NCBI GenBank assembly: GCA_003952965.2
Contig: RXIC02000460.1
Span: 62,001-126,000 of the forward strand
Origin: Morella rubra
Lineage: Eukaryota > Streptophyta > Magnoliopsida > Fagales > Myricaceae
DNA length: 64,000 nucleotides
Reading direction: 5' to 3'
Shown here: positions 35,550 to 47,939 of the stretch, in pieces
Position numbering within the stretch: the first letter of the stretch is position 1
Layout of the letters: every line of letters starts with the position of its first letter
The notes under the pieces: generated by a model
Seen by the model: only the letters and a program-made list of their open reading frames with translations
Databases searched by the model: none
Told to the model about the DNA's origin: nothing
Made by a program: the position numbers and the translations under genes

Positions 35550-35990
35550 ATGTTGTATGCGAGCTCAAACCCATCCAACAAGAACGCTTACCCGTTCATC
35601 AAGATTGATCCAACGGGACGGTTTGGGAGGTATAGTGACAATGCAATGATAAACAGGTTTTACGGCTTGGTGTAGGAGCGATGAAGAATGTCTATCGAAC
35701 TTTTGATTGAGAAGACAGTAGAAAGGTGGCTTGGAACCAGGTTTTGTGGAAAAGATTTTCTAGCGACAAGGCAATGATAAACAGGTTTTACAGGGAGGTT
35801 TGGTTAGTGAGAACTTTGAAGAACGAGAACATTATCACCTCGTTCCATGCATGGAACGATTACGAGTGCATAAAGTCGAACTTTATAATCGAGTGTTGCA
35901 CCTGTGGGAATTTGAGAGAATTTAGGAGAAAGCACCGCTAGATCAAGGCCTTGAAGAAGTGGTTGAGACCGATAGTTTGGAGTATCTACA
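35550..35990 (+). pseudogene. WNK kinase pseudogene fragment (N-terminal lobe)
   Basis: The start MLYASSNPSNKNAYPFIKID followed by PTGRFGRYSD matches the N-terminus of plant WNK (with-no-lysine) kinases. After a disruption, the frame resumes as GAMKNVYRTFD, VAWNQV, NRFYREVWLVRTLKNENII, FHAWNDYE and FIIECCTCGNLREFRRKHR, then IKALKKW and, one base out of frame, LEYLH. WNKs phosphorylate other kinases in ion and circadian signalling. Only the N-lobe and start of the C-lobe remain; the HRDL and DFG regions are missing. A 20-base segment (caatgataaacaggttttac) is present twice, at about 35643 and 35771, replacing part of the glycine-loop region. Stops and shifts show it is dead. No introns can be placed. 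Confidence 0.82.
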
Positions 35991-37921
35991 TCTCCAAATT
36001 TTTTTCTATTTAGGAGTTATCGGTTTCCTCTAAGTAATAGTCTTCTTTATTTTATTATACTTAATAGAAGTCTTTAAAATTTTGAGATTGATAATCCCTA
36101 AACTCAATTTGAGGAAGTGAGTCAGAAGATAACGAAATAACAAAGCTAACAATCAAATTATTTTTTTTTAAAAAAGCAAACAATAACATAAAATTTATAC
36201 ATATTAAAGAACATCTTTCTCTTTTCAACATTTACTGGTTCAAAATTCTGCTGGTGGTAAATTATATCCTCGTTTAAAATTCTCCTCCTTCGGAAAGGTT
36301 CTCTATGAAAAGAAAACTAACAAATAAGCTTGAAGTCATTACAATATTCACCCTAGCAATCCACACCTGCAAAGCAAACTTGGATGTCACGCCTTCTTTG
36401 ACTGCTCATGATAGCGATATCTCTTAAAAACTCGAATTTGCTTTAATAGTACTTTGACACAACATTGTAACGCAACTCAGTTATCACATCTGATAAATTT
36501 TTCATAAGATTAGAGAAGTCTCATCTCGATCAAGTAAAATGAATCTAAAATCTTCTAATAATTTCTTGAGATACTAAAGAAAATCAAAAATAGAGAAAAA
36601 AAAACACTGTCCTATGATAAATTTTTCTAAAGAACAGAGAAAATGGATACGAGGATCTGATATAAATAAAAGTCAAATTTATCACAGCAAAGTTGGAATG
36701 TCAAATAAGAGTCACCATGCAAATGCAAAAGGATGCAGTAACTTCTACTCGAAGAAGATCAAACAAAAACAAATGCGTTTGGTACCTTCTAGCAGAAAAA
36801 GAATATCCTTCTCTTCATCAAGCATAAATGTATTCCTGTCAGCAGAAAAAGAATTATCATTTTTTTTTCATGTTTTCTGTTCAAGCTCAGTCTCTTCATC
36901 AAGAATAAATATATGAAAATTCTTCTTTCTTATTTTCTATTCAAACTCAAACTGAATGTTCATCTTAATAGCAAAAGATGGATAAAAAACATTTCAAATT
37001 TTCAAATTTTTGGTTTCCTCCAATTTTTCAAAGCAGTAATTAAAATAGTGCTTGTTTCAGTGTAAATACTTTCATGAATGAAAGATTTTCAAACTGAGCG
37101 TATAAGGTGTCCTACTAAAGCCAAGCAATTGTAGTTTTTTTTTTTTTGTTTTTCTTTTGGTTTATAGCTTATACTCATGCACGTATATACATAAACAGCA
37201 TGACTGGTTGAAGTATGCAAAACATGCTTAGAAAAAAAAAATATGCAAAACGTAGTTGCACGCACTACTGATGCCTCATCCCCTACACCATCTTGCGGGC
37301 ACACTGCCTTTTCTCCTCCATTAATGGAAGTGGCTTTTTTCTCGGAAAATTGGTTACAGTTTGCCATTTGGTCCACACAAATATGCAATCGTGATTACAT
37401 TATGGTAAATATATAAAGTTAAAATTTTAGGTTACAAGGAAACTTTTTTGATTATTTTTTACTGTAAGGCCAGGGCTAATTTTTGTATTAGTTATTTTAT
37501 TTAAAAATTAATATTTATTCAATATTCTGGAATTCAAAAACATCGACTTCCAATTAATGTTTTTTCAACAGGAAATTTCTCATTTAAATCGCATATTCCA
37601 TAAATTCACCAAACTTCCAAGTTGTCGTTTTCTAAAGAAAGAATGTCGTTTCGTGACAAAAAAGACGGCCGTGGTTGGAAGTCCAAGCCCAGGTCATAAG
37701 CCCAAAACCCATTGAGTTCCGGGTCCGGGTCCGGGTCCATTAATTGCTACCCCAGTCCACATGCCTACCTGGCGCACTACGTAGGAGTTAGAGCCCACCC
37801 ACCACCACTGGCGCCGCCACCATCCACCACCCCCAAACCTAGCTAAAAGAGCAAAATCCCCACGCACAGACCCCTACCTCTTCTCCAAAGCCTAACCCTA
37901 ACTTCTCCCAAGACCACATCA
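35991..37921. other. Intergenic, then trihelix gene upstream region
   Basis: 36000-37600 is AT-rich with short frames only. A segment of about 70 bp with gcagaaaaagaa and cttcatcaagcataaat words is repeated in tandem at about 36790-36920. 37650-37921 is GC-richer with a gggtccgggtccgggtcc tract near 37721 and a C-rich leader. That is probably the promoter and 5' UTR of the trihelix gene. Confidence 0.45.
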
Positions 37922-38801
37922 ATGGCCAGCCCCTCTCCGACCGCCACCTTCAAGAAACCCCAGCCCCTTCCTTGGACCCACGAGGAGACTGTCCACCTCA
38001 TCCAGGCCTACCAGGAGAAGTGGTACGCCCTCAAGCGCGGTCAGCTCAAGTCCTCCCAGTGGGAGGAGGTGGCTGTCACCGTCGCCGCCCGCTGTGGCTA
38101 CGACCACACCGAACCCTCCTCCAAGTCCGCCCTCCAGTGTCGCCACAAGATGGAGAAGCTGCGCCAGCGCTATCGTTCCGAGAAACAGCGTGGGTCCCCG
38201 CCCTCATCCTCCTGGCCTTACTTCCACCTTATGGACTCCCTCGACCGTGGGCCACTGCCTCCCATCTCGGCCCGCCCCATCTCCCCGTGCCACCGCCGCG
38301 GGATGAGTCTGATTATGACAACGAAATATGATCTACAAAGAGGAGACGGTTTTAACGACGACGACGACGAGGAAGATTACGATTGTCATAGTAGGTCCCG
38401 GAGTTTTAGCTACATCTACAGCGACCGACTATCGTGAATAGGTTTGCTGCACTGGAGGCGACAGCAATGCCGGCGGGAAAAGTGGTGGTGGGTGTCCCCA
38501 TTTTTGGCGGGACCCGGCGGCAAAGAGGAGAAGAGAGGAGGTAATGTATGATGATGATGATGATGGTCAGGCGGAGGAGGAGGAGGAGGAGGGGGAGAAG
38601 GGAGGAGAGCTGAGTATTGGAGTTGCGGCGGAGATAAGGGCGTTTGCTGAGAGGTTGGTTGGGATGGAGAATATGAAGATGAAGATGATGAAGGACACGG
38701 AGAAATTTAGGATGGAGATGGAGAATAAGCGGATGGCATTGATTCTCGACTCGCAGCAGAGGATTGTTGATTCCATTGAGAGTGCCTTCGGCTCGCCTTA
38801 G
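37922..38801 (+). pseudogene. ASIL-type trihelix factor gene, frame shifted twice
   Basis: A single-exon gene of about 293 codons. Residues about 17-110 form the trihelix (GT) DNA-binding domain: WTHEETVHLIQAYQEKWYAL, SQWEEVAVTVAARC, and CRHKMEKLRQRYRSEK. Trihelix factors of the Arabidopsis ASIL1/2 group repress seed-maturation genes. The normal C-terminal helix (GVAAEIRAFAERLVGMENMK) is present at about 38620-38690. The middle is out of frame twice. After SFSYIY (about 38415) the conserved RPTIVNRFAALEA continues one frame away. It then must shift again near 38520 to reach AKRRREEV and the acidic stretch. Each shift is explained by one missing base. As given, the protein would end at 38437 with 171 residues and no C-terminal helix. 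It may be a recent pseudogene, a truncated but live repressor, or a consensus error. Confidence 0.75.
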
Positions 38802-40800
38802 AAGCTCGAACTTGAAGGTTCAATGTTCTTAATTAATTTGTTTCTTTTCCAATTAGATCATTGTGATAAGAGTTTGCTTAGGTTCAGTAACACGTCTGTA
38901 TAGTCTAAACTGAAGCTGAAAATTTTTGGATTTGTACAATATTTTTTCAGAATCAGCAATTCCTCTGTACTCTAGTACTGGATCACTAAAGCCTATTCTT
39001 TTGGTGTTCCATGTGTAGTGTTTCTTTAATCATGTACTAACAAAACTTGGCCTGGTAAATCTTCCTCCGTTGTTTATAGCTTATTTTATTTTGCAGCAAA
39101 TTGTACAGGATTGACCTTCGAAGTGTACATATACACTTTTTCTGAAAGATTATATATATGGTTTCGCCCGCATTTATAATTTTCGCACTTGCATCTTAAA
39201 CCTTCTGATTAACTTATATCATTTGTCAGTTGTAGTTCTTCACCTTTTCTTTCTGCTTAATCAATGAGCTCTTTTTCATTTATGCTTCCAAGTTTATGGA
39301 ATTTGTTTTGCTTCCTGTGATCGCTGTAGAATAGCATGTGCATTTTCTCCCATTGAGCAAACAGACACTTTTAGAAGCTTCCTATATGTATTCCTTCTTA
39401 TCCTATCTCATCTATTTCTTTACTACTACTTGCAAATTTTTTATGAGAGTGAACTTTAGTTCACGTGTTCATTCTTATCCTATCTCATCTAGCTTTTCAC
39501 CGTTTACAAACTTGGATTATTATGGTTTTAGTCGAGTCATACGCCAATCTTGAAGAGGAGGTACGTAGATTGCAATGTTGCCCCTCTTCCCACCACAACA
39601 GGCAGGAGGACAAATGCTGGTGTAACCAAGTGCAAAAATTTGTGGTTTTTATTGTTTTTTATGGTAAGGTTCTTAAGGCCTGCACCTTTGCCATTTGACT
39701 TTGAGTGCTAGAAGGTGAGACAGTAGTTGTGACTTTGCTTCGTCCGAACGTCCTAATGTAACCAAACTTGTCTTGCATTCTTGATAAGCTGGTTTTAGAG
39801 AACTCATACCCTGCTTTTAAGGTTTTGTTTTCAGGTTGTTTTGGTTTGTTGGTCTCCTGTGCTAGCCTGCTAGGTTTATGTGATTTGGAGTTAGACCCTA
39901 TCCTGTCAATGGATTCTTTTTCATAGAACTTCCTGCCTTTTTGTTCACTTTGCGCAATTATCTGGGAGGGCTAGCTATGAGGATAGGCTCTCTTCTATTC
40001 AGAAAGAAAGTTATTGCTTTATCTTTTCTGTGAAAAGTAGCACTCAATCTTTTGTATCCGTGGAATGCATATCCTAGAAGCACTGTCAGGAGGCGTCGAG
40101 AGATTTCATATGAAACCCCTAGCTGAAAGTGATACTGTTGTCATCTTGGGTCTTGGTTTTGAAGGGTAGAGGTTGATATCCAATTTCTTTTTTCCAGCTT
40201 GATTCCCAAAACCGATGTTTAGCTTCCACCTCATAATTTGCTGTACTATCTTGTTGCCTAGTGATTCTCTGACAGTCGAGCAAAGCGAGGATTTGAGTAT
40301 CGATGTTAACCAAAATGTATGTGCTTTAAGGGACTGCATTGTCACTCGAGAGGGTCACATTGCTCTTTAGAACTTTATTTATCATCAAATGCCGGACCGT
40401 TGATTTTTTTACACACGGAGGCCTTGGATGACAAAGGACTGCCCTTCGGAAACTCTATGCCACTAGATGTTTTATTGATTTTTTGGACCATGATTAAGTT
40501 GGCAAAGAAAAGGAAAACAAATGGAAACGACGAAATCTCTTTGTACGTTGTATTTGTATCAAACTAATCCCAAAGGGTCCAAAACTGCTGAAATTCTGAT
40601 CCAAGGGTAAACAATCTGAGATTTCTCCCTTCAATTTTTTTTAAAAATACATATAAAAGCGGCTTTGTTCAAAACTGGATTTGGGAGTTCAATCTATATC
40701 TGCAATTTAAGAAATTTGTCTTTTATAGAAAGCAGTTTCCGTAGTTAAGTAATTCTCTTCACTTGTTTCTGTCCTCTTAAACTTAGAGATTGTAGTTTGA
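38802..40800. other. Intergenic, no gene recognised
   Basis: Presumed 3' UTR of the trihelix gene, then AT-rich DNA. A 20-base word (ttcttatcctatctcatcta) occurs twice at about 39396 and 39472. Open frames are short and look random. Confidence 0.4.
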
Positions 40801-41091
40801 ATGGCACAAATAGCGGAATCCGCCCTGTTTTTCTGGTTGTTGTCGCTTCTTTTCTTCCTCGAATTTTCAGAAGTCAGATTTGTGACCTCCTATTACGACT
40901 TGCCCAACTTTCATCTTCGGCCAAGCACCACCGGCCGGCCCAGTCAACTGCGCGTAGCCAATGTCTATCAAGCGTCCACAATTGGGCAACTTCCCTCGCC
41001 AAGGAAGTTATATGCCCCCATCAACGACTCCGGATCAGTTGATCCCAATGTGACCATCCCTGTTGTGGGACCCCACCATTCGATAGTGTGA
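40801..41091 (+). CDS. Small predicted secreted protein, unrecognised
   Basis: A 96-codon frame with a clear signal peptide: MAQIAESALFFWLLSLLFFL then EFSEV, with cleavage plausible near residue 25. The remaining about 70 residues have no Cys, are Pro/Ser/Asn-rich, and end DPNVTIPVVGPHHSIV. Such precursors resemble plant peptide-hormone precursors, but I see no CLE, CEP, IDA, RGF or PSY signature. The stop TGA (41089-41091) lies inside the first five bases of a Gypsy LTR starting at 41087. The native C-terminus has therefore probably been cut off by the insertion, and the final Val codon is partly LTR. No intron is evident. Also possible: chance open frame. Confidence 0.4.
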   Translation: MAQIAESALFFWLLSLLFFLEFSEVRFVTSYYDLPNFHLRPSTTGRPSQLRVANVYQASTIGQLPSPRKLYAPINDSGSVDPNVTIPVVGPHHSIV

Positions 41092-43716
41092 CAGGGGAAG
41101 GGTGGTTGACCGAAAGGTGGAGTCTTTGGGAGGAAGAGAAAACACGATGGGAGAGGATATCAGGAGAGTTGGAGAGTTGTCTTCGTGGGGGAACTTACGT
41201 TGGCTTCAAGGGCTTGGTAACTTGCCACTTTGGGCGGGCTTAGTCTTGGGCTGGGCTTGGTTATGTTAGTTGGACTATTAGTAGGTTAATAGTCCAGCAG
41301 TTATGTTATGGCTTTTTATAGTTTATTTCGGTTGGGCTTTAGGCCTTAGTTATCTTAGCTTATTTGGCCCAAGCCCACTATGGGAGAAGGCAGTTATTAG
41401 AGGCAGATTCTATCTTGGAGAAAGGCAGAGGAGATCATTACGCATAGTTGTTTGGCTGGAGACTTGCCATCTCGAATGGGCATTGTTTTTCAATTCGTGT
41501 AGTTCATCAAATCCTTGCAATAGTTTATTCATCAATCAAGTAAACTATTACAAATTGGTATCAGAGCATCGATTATGTACAATAGCTGACGACACTAGGA
41601 AAGTGGTGGTGTCAAAATCCTTGGCAAAAATCAAAGAGCAACAAGAAGCCCAAAAGCAGGAGCAGATTCTTCAATGGCAACAGATAGAGCAAATGCTGCT
41701 ACACTTGCAAGATCTCATTGTTGGAATGCAAGCATGGGCTCAATATCAGCGGCAGGAAGCTGAAAATCCTAGACCTCAGAACCAGCAACACAATCAGCAA
41801 AGCTGTGAAGTGGGTGTGGTGCAAATGAGATCTGTCAGGCTAAATTTTCCAAAATTTGAGGGAGATGATCCCGTAGGTTAGATTTATAAAGCTAAACAGT
41901 TTTTTCAGTTCAATCAAACAATACCACAGCATAAATTGTTTATTGCTTCATTTCATATGGAGGGTAAGGCTCTAATCTGGTATAGAGAGTTGGAGAGATC
42001 TGGATCCATCACAAGTTGGGAAGGGTTTGAGAGAGCTTTGCTGGACAGATTTGGAACTCAACTTTATGATGACCCAATGGAGTGTTTGGTGAAGTCAAAG
42101 CAAACCAATACTGTGGAGACTTATACTAGTGAGTTTGAGGTTTTTGCTAGTCGTTTGGATGGATTAAATGAGGCTCATAAACTGAGTTGTTACTTGGGTG
42201 GCCTAAAGGATGAAATTCGGTTATCAGTTAAGATGTTAGGTCCTAATAACATTCAAAAAGCATTTGCACAAGCTCGAATGCAAGAAGAATACTTGTTTGG
42301 AAGGAAAACTTTGAAAATGGGTTCTGGTTCTACTAGCACAAATTCCCAATCATCATTTAATATTAATTTAGTTACAATTGCACCCAAACAAGGGGTACGG
42401 GTGTAGAGGATTACTCCTCAACAGATGAAAGAAAGGCATGAAAAAGGGTTATGCTATATTTGTGATGCTAAATGGAATGCTAGACACAAGTGTGAGCACT
42501 CTAGGTTATTTTTAATTGAAGGTTATGAGGCAGATGGTTAGGAGAATGAAGGGGAACATATGGTGTTGGAAGAGGAGATTGAAGTGGCTGAATGTGATGA
42601 CAAACCCAACATTTCTTTAAATGTTATTATTGGGTCTCTATCAACCGGAACTATGAGGATTAAAGGTACCATTAATAATTAGATGGTGGTAGTATTGGTG
42701 GACAGTGGAAGTACCTATAATTTTGTAGAACCGGCAATGGTAACAAACTTAAAATTGTTGCTGAACCCATTCAAGAAATTTCGGGTGACCATAGTTATTG
42801 GTGAGTAAGTGTGCAGTGAAGGTGTTTGTAGTAATGTGAAACTTAAAATGCAAGGTCATGTGTTTACCATGGATGCTTATGTGCTGGTCCTAGGTGGCTG
42901 TGACATGGTACTAGGGGTTCAATGGTTACAATTTTGAGCACTATTTCGTGGAATTTCAAGGACCTACACATGTAGTTCATGTATGCTACTCACACCATAC
43001 AGTTGAGAGGTTTAGTAGCCTCACAATTTATGCAGGACTCAATGGAACTTAAAATGAAGAAGAGTGAGAAAAGGGGTCTCATCTTGCAGCTGGTCGTGGA
43101 GGGCAAAACAAGAGCTGATGGGCAGCACCTTAATGAGGAAGTGGCAGCCATGTTACTGCAATTTCCAAGGGTCTTTAAGGAACTTAAAGAACTACCACCT
43201 AGGCGAGCTCAAGATCATGTCATTAATCTTAAAGAGGGTGCCCAACCTGTTAGTGTGAGACCGTATCGCTATGCGTATTACCAAAAAGATGAAATTGAAA
43301 AGATAGTGAAGGAACTGCTATATTCAGAGTGATAAGGATATCTTAGAGCCCTTTTTCTTCCCCCGTGTTGTTGGAACGTAAGGTAGATGAGAGTTGGCGC
43401 ATGTCTGTAGACTATCGGGCACTTGATAGTATGACTATCAAGGACAAGTTTCCTATATCGGTCAAAGATGAGCTATTGGACGAGTTGCATGGGGCACGAG
43501 TGTTTTCTAAGCTAGATTTGCGTTCAGGTTATCATCAAATACGTGTGAAGGATGTTGATGTGCCCAAAACAACATTTAGGACTCACGAAGGACACTATGA
43601 GTTCCTTGTGATGCCCTTTGGACTTACTAATACTCCAGCAACATTTCAGTCACTGATGAATGACGTGTTTAAGCCATACTTGAGAAAGTTTATCTTAGTT
43701 TTCTTTGATGATATCT
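41087..43716 (+). mobile_element. Ty3/Gypsy retrotransposon, 5' half
   Basis: A 5' LTR of about 466 bp (41087-41552, TGTGACAGG to CTATTACA) is followed by a Met-tRNA primer-binding site (TGGTATCAGAGC, 41556 on). Next come gag (about 41570-42400, LNFPKFEGDDP and DRFGTQLYDDPME), a protease region (about 42650-42930) and the start of reverse transcriptase ([34 protein letters not shown]). The wording suggests a chromovirus-type element, but the lineage is not certain. RT stops at its active-site block where a hAT element begins. The rest of pol and the 3' LTR are not found in the window. The copy is incomplete and broken several times, so it is an old fossil. Confidence 0.85.
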
Positions 43717-44146
43717 TAGGCCTGCAAGTCCGGTCCGGCTGCCGGCGGAGGTCCGGCTCCGTCTCCGTCACCGGTTCCGGTAAGATAAGATCCGCCTCTT
43801 TCAGGAACCGGAGCCGGAGGTCGTGTGGGATACTAACGGAAGCGGAATTTTCCGCCGGTTCAGCGAAAATCCGGTTCCGGCCCTTTTTTATTTTTTCCCC
43901 CCCTTTTGTCTTAAACACGACATCCCATTTTCAATAGGACGACGTCGTCGTTAGTTTGTTGCCCTCCCCCTCCCTAAATCCTTTTCCTCTTTTCCCCCTC
44001 CCCCGAGTCCCCCTCATCGCCGCAGCCCGCAAGCCACAGCATTTCCCCTCCCCGGCCCCCCACCTCGAGCCCCCCAGCCCAGCCGTGCCCCTAATTTCCC
44101 CTCCCCCTCGGCCTCCCCCAACCTGAGAATTGGGCATTGATACGTT

Positions 44147-44260
44147 GTGCTACTCCACCTGAGATCCTGAAGCCCTTCGAGATTGAAAGAGTACCTGCTC
44201 CAACAGCATCAACAAGCGAAAAGGCTGCTGCCACTGCACCTGCTCCTCATCAGAAAGGTT
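44147..44260 (+). other. Exon-like segment in the hAT leader
   Basis: The frame reads [20 protein letters not shown] then [20 protein letters not shown], followed by GGTTCGG that could be a splice site. It looks like a host coding exon with a Pro/Ala-rich linker, possibly captured by the transposon. I do not recognise the protein. It may also be the 5' exon of the transposon's own transcript. Confidence 0.3.
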
Positions 44261-45639
44261 CGGATAATTATCTTGAATTTGATTTCTTTTAGTGATGATC
44301 TGTTAAGATTGCAAGTAGTCTCTACTGGAGGAGAACTGTTTTGAACATTCCAGGGATTGACAGTGGTGATTATGAATACTTTTATTAAGAGTTTAGGAGG
44401 AATTGTATGATTGGTCTTGCTGTTAACAGCTTCAAATTCATTTGCTTGATTATTGCCTGAATTCTCCGAGTCGTTGAGGCGCTTGAGAGCAGTTCCCTAT
44501 TCATTAGACATGAGTAATCATTTCTTCCTTCCTTCCAATTTCCAGAGATGGCAAACCGAGAAATATTGTATTCCATATCTTTTCAATTTCAACCAGCGTA
44601 ATTTTGTAGTGATCACATTCTATTTTCGCATCTGTATTTCTACTCCCCTATCCTGCACGTACCTTTGAGACCTACGATACACTCTTGCAATCTTGTTGAA
44701 CGAGTTAGATGGGGAAACTTATTATTTTCATTCGAGCTTACTGATGGCATGGTGGGTCTTTCATGTCGTATTCTTTTTCCAGAAATCAAATGTAAAAGTG
44801 AATATGGCACACATATGTACAAAAACTATTAATTCTCTGGATGTTGAGAAGAATCATAAGACATAAAACCAGCTTTAACATATAATTAAGGAGCATTGAA
44901 CTATCTATTCTCTGAATTTTGAGGTGCCACAGGCGCTCCCTGCCATTCTTCTGCAAAATGATCAATATTTGTTGTCTGTTTTTTTTTTTTCTTTCTTTCT
45001 TTCATTTAGTGGAGAAGATAATCTAATTTAGAAAGATATTTGATTCACTATTATCAGAGATTCTGCGTCTTGAAAAGTTAGGCTTTGCAAATAATAGATT
45101 TTAGGGCTACGGTTTTGTACGTTTTTGGTTTGTAGGTATTGTTTTTGTTATTTTTAGTCCTTTGTTTTGTTTTTTTTAGAGTGTTTAGTTTTGGATGAAA
45201 CCAAGGTATTTTTCAACGATAAATGAGGATTTTAAATAAAATTTGGAGGTATCATCTTTATTTAAAAGAAAAAAAAAACAAGTTACTTCACCTGGTATGT
45301 AAATGGACTGTATTAATTTAAGGACAAGTTATGCTTGCTCTCTTTAAAAGCAGGGTATATATGTCAGCTTAGATGCATCTCAACTGATCTTAATTAAGAT
45401 TTATTTGTCCTTTCATTCTACACAAACCAAGTATTTATCAGGTCAATGGCTCGAGAGGTAGCTTTAAAGGATTGGAAGTACTTTAATAGGTTTCAAACTT
45501 GAGACTTTAAATAGAGTACAAACTAACTGTTTTTGTGGAAGCTAAATGGAAGCCAAGAATTTCAGTTCCATCCCCATATGATGATGTCATTCTACGTATG
45601 TTTAATTGAAGTGTATGTTTAATTGAGGTGTATGTTTAA

Positions 45640-47939
45640 TTGAGGTGTATGTTTGATCGAGGTGTATGTTATTTTGTGTCTTTATTTCAGATGGATCATC
45701 AAACTCCGATTGCATCTTCGCAATCCACAACCCCCAATTTATTTACCCCTGCCTCAACGGCTACACCTACAATTGGTGAGATACCAATTATAGATGTAGA
45801 GGCACAACAAACTGAGACAAGTGACCCTACCCCCAAAAGAAGAAAGGTTTCCAATCCATCCTCGATGTGGGAACATTTCACTAGGATACTACCAGTAGTT
45901 GACCCAAACAAACCATTGGCCAAGTGCAACCATTGTGGTCATAAAACTGGGTGTCACCACAAAGATCAAGGGACCTCGGCTATGAGATCCCACTTAAAGG
46001 CATGTGTAATGTATAAGAGAACTCAAAGTAAATTGGATAGTTCTCAACAGAAATTGACTTTTGATATCAAGGGGGCAAGTAGTGGATCAGTGGAGTGATG
46101 AAGATAGACTCATATAATCCCAAGGCTATTAGAGCTTTTATTGCTAAATTTATAATTGTGGATGAGCTTCCTTTTAGAATAGTAAGTAAGGATGGGTTCA
46201 AGGAGATGATTTATACCCTCGAGCCCCGATTTAAAGTGCATCTCGAATTACAGTGATGAAAGACTATATGAAACTTTACTTGGAAGAGAAGGCTAGACTG
46301 AAGGCTAGTATCTTACTCAATAGACCGAGTTTGTTTCACCACTGACACATGGACATCAGTCCAAAACATGAATTATATGTCTGTCACTGCACACTTCATT
46401 GATAGTACTTGGAACTTGCACAAAAAGATACTTGCCTTCTCTAAGGTGTCAGATCATAAGGGCTCGACAGTTGGGATGGAATTGGAGGATTGTATGTCGG
46501 AATGGGGGATTGATAAAATCTTACAATCACTGTCGATAATGCCTCCTCTAATGATACAGCCATTGAACATGTAAAGAGTAGACAATTGCTTTTGGGGTTT
46601 CGGCCTGGAAAAATAGTTTGTAATCATGATTGTTTGCATATGAGATGTTGTGCACATATCTTGAATTTAATTGTGCAAGATGGGTTGAAGGAGTTGGATG
46701 ATTCTGTGGCCAAGGTAAGGAACTTGGTCAAGTATGTTAAGTCATCTCCCGGTCGAATGGATGGTTTAAGAAATGTGTAGCGAAAAGGAAGTTTCCCAGT
46801 GAGGGATTTTTGCAGCTTGATGTTCCTACTCGTTGGAATTCAACGTATATTATGTTGGATGCAGCTGAGAAATATCAGAGAGTTTTTGAGGATATGTTGG
46901 CAGAAGATGGAATTCTTATAAGCTTTCTGCGTGAGGAGGGGCATGGGAGGAAGGGACTGGGTCCCCCTGGATTTGAGGATTGGGAGCGTGTGAGACATTT
47001 TACGAAGTTTTTGGCGCTTTTCTATGAAGTGACGGTTCGAATATCTGCTTCGAATACGGTGACAGCAAACTTATTTTTTGCAGAACTAGCCAAAATTCAT
47101 ATGTATTTGGGAAAATATGCAGCTAGTGGGGATTTGTTCTTGGCAGACATGGCAAAAAGAATGCAAATGAAGTATAATAAATACTGGGTGATTTGACTGA
47201 AGGTTAACAGATTGTTGTTTGTTGCAGCGGTACTTGATCCACAATACAAGGTTATATACTTGGACTTTTGGTTCAAAAGGCTTTGGGGTGGAGTTAGGTG
47301 CAAAGATGACTAGTCTTGTAAGAGGACCTTGGATCAGTTGTTTACAGAGTATGCTAATATGGATGGGTCATCTAGCAGTGGGAGCGTATCTGCAAGTCAA
47401 GGCCAGCTTGATTTGTTGGGTCATCTAGTTCATCAATAGATGATCCTCTTTACATGGAATTCACACAATTTAAGGCGCAACAGAATTTGCTGGATAGCAA
47501 GTCTGAAGTGGAGAGATATTTAATGGAGGATATTGAGCCCAGAGATCCTAATTTTGATATCCTCAATTGGTGGAGAGTGAATGCACCAAAATTTCCCATT
47601 CTTGCACGAATTTCTCGAGATGTTCTTGCCATCCCTATCACTACAGTGCCTTCAGAGTCTGTCTTCAGCACGGGGGGTCGAGTATTAGATTCTTTCCGGA
47701 GTTCGTTGGCACCAAAGACGGCGGAAGGACTCATTTGTGCTCAAAATTGGTTGACATCCAAGGTCATACATTCTGCTGATGATAAAGAGGATAACGAATC
47801 TGAAGTTACTGATGGGACAGAAGATCCCTCTAGTTATATGATGGATATAGGTATATACAACATTTTACATTTCTACTTTCACTTTATTAAAATTTTTTAT
47901 GAGCTAATTGTTGATACATTTGTTTTTTTGCAGAGTTAA
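45640..47939 (+). pseudogene. hAT transposase (RICESLEEPER-like), inactive
   Basis: Transposase blocks appear in the right order. A BED zinc finger lies at about 45860-46060 (MWEHFTRI, then CNHCGHKTGCHHKDQGT and HLKAC). The catalytic core follows (TDTWTSVQNMNYMSVTAHFI, then CCAHILNLIVQDGL and VPTRWNSTY). The C-terminal hAT dimerisation domain is at about 47490-47760 (ERYLMEDIEPRD, WWRVNAPKFPILARIS, PSESVFSTGGRVLDSFRSSL). The frame changes near 46098, 46250, 46370, 46570, 46780 and 47195-47455. Several of these are stops or one-base shifts, so no protein longer than about 160 residues could be made. The start is likely the ATG at 45691 (MDHQTPIASS). An intron near 47850-47935 is possible. Confidence 0.85.

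Noticed and set aside
36614-36916. 100-codon frame between the WNK relic and the trihelix gene
   Set aside because: It spans a small tandem repeat, is Lys/Ser-rich and has no family likeness or splice context.
43931-44137. Gly-rich minus-strand frame in the hAT leader
   Set aside because: It is the complement of a C-rich leader and has no protein-like pattern.
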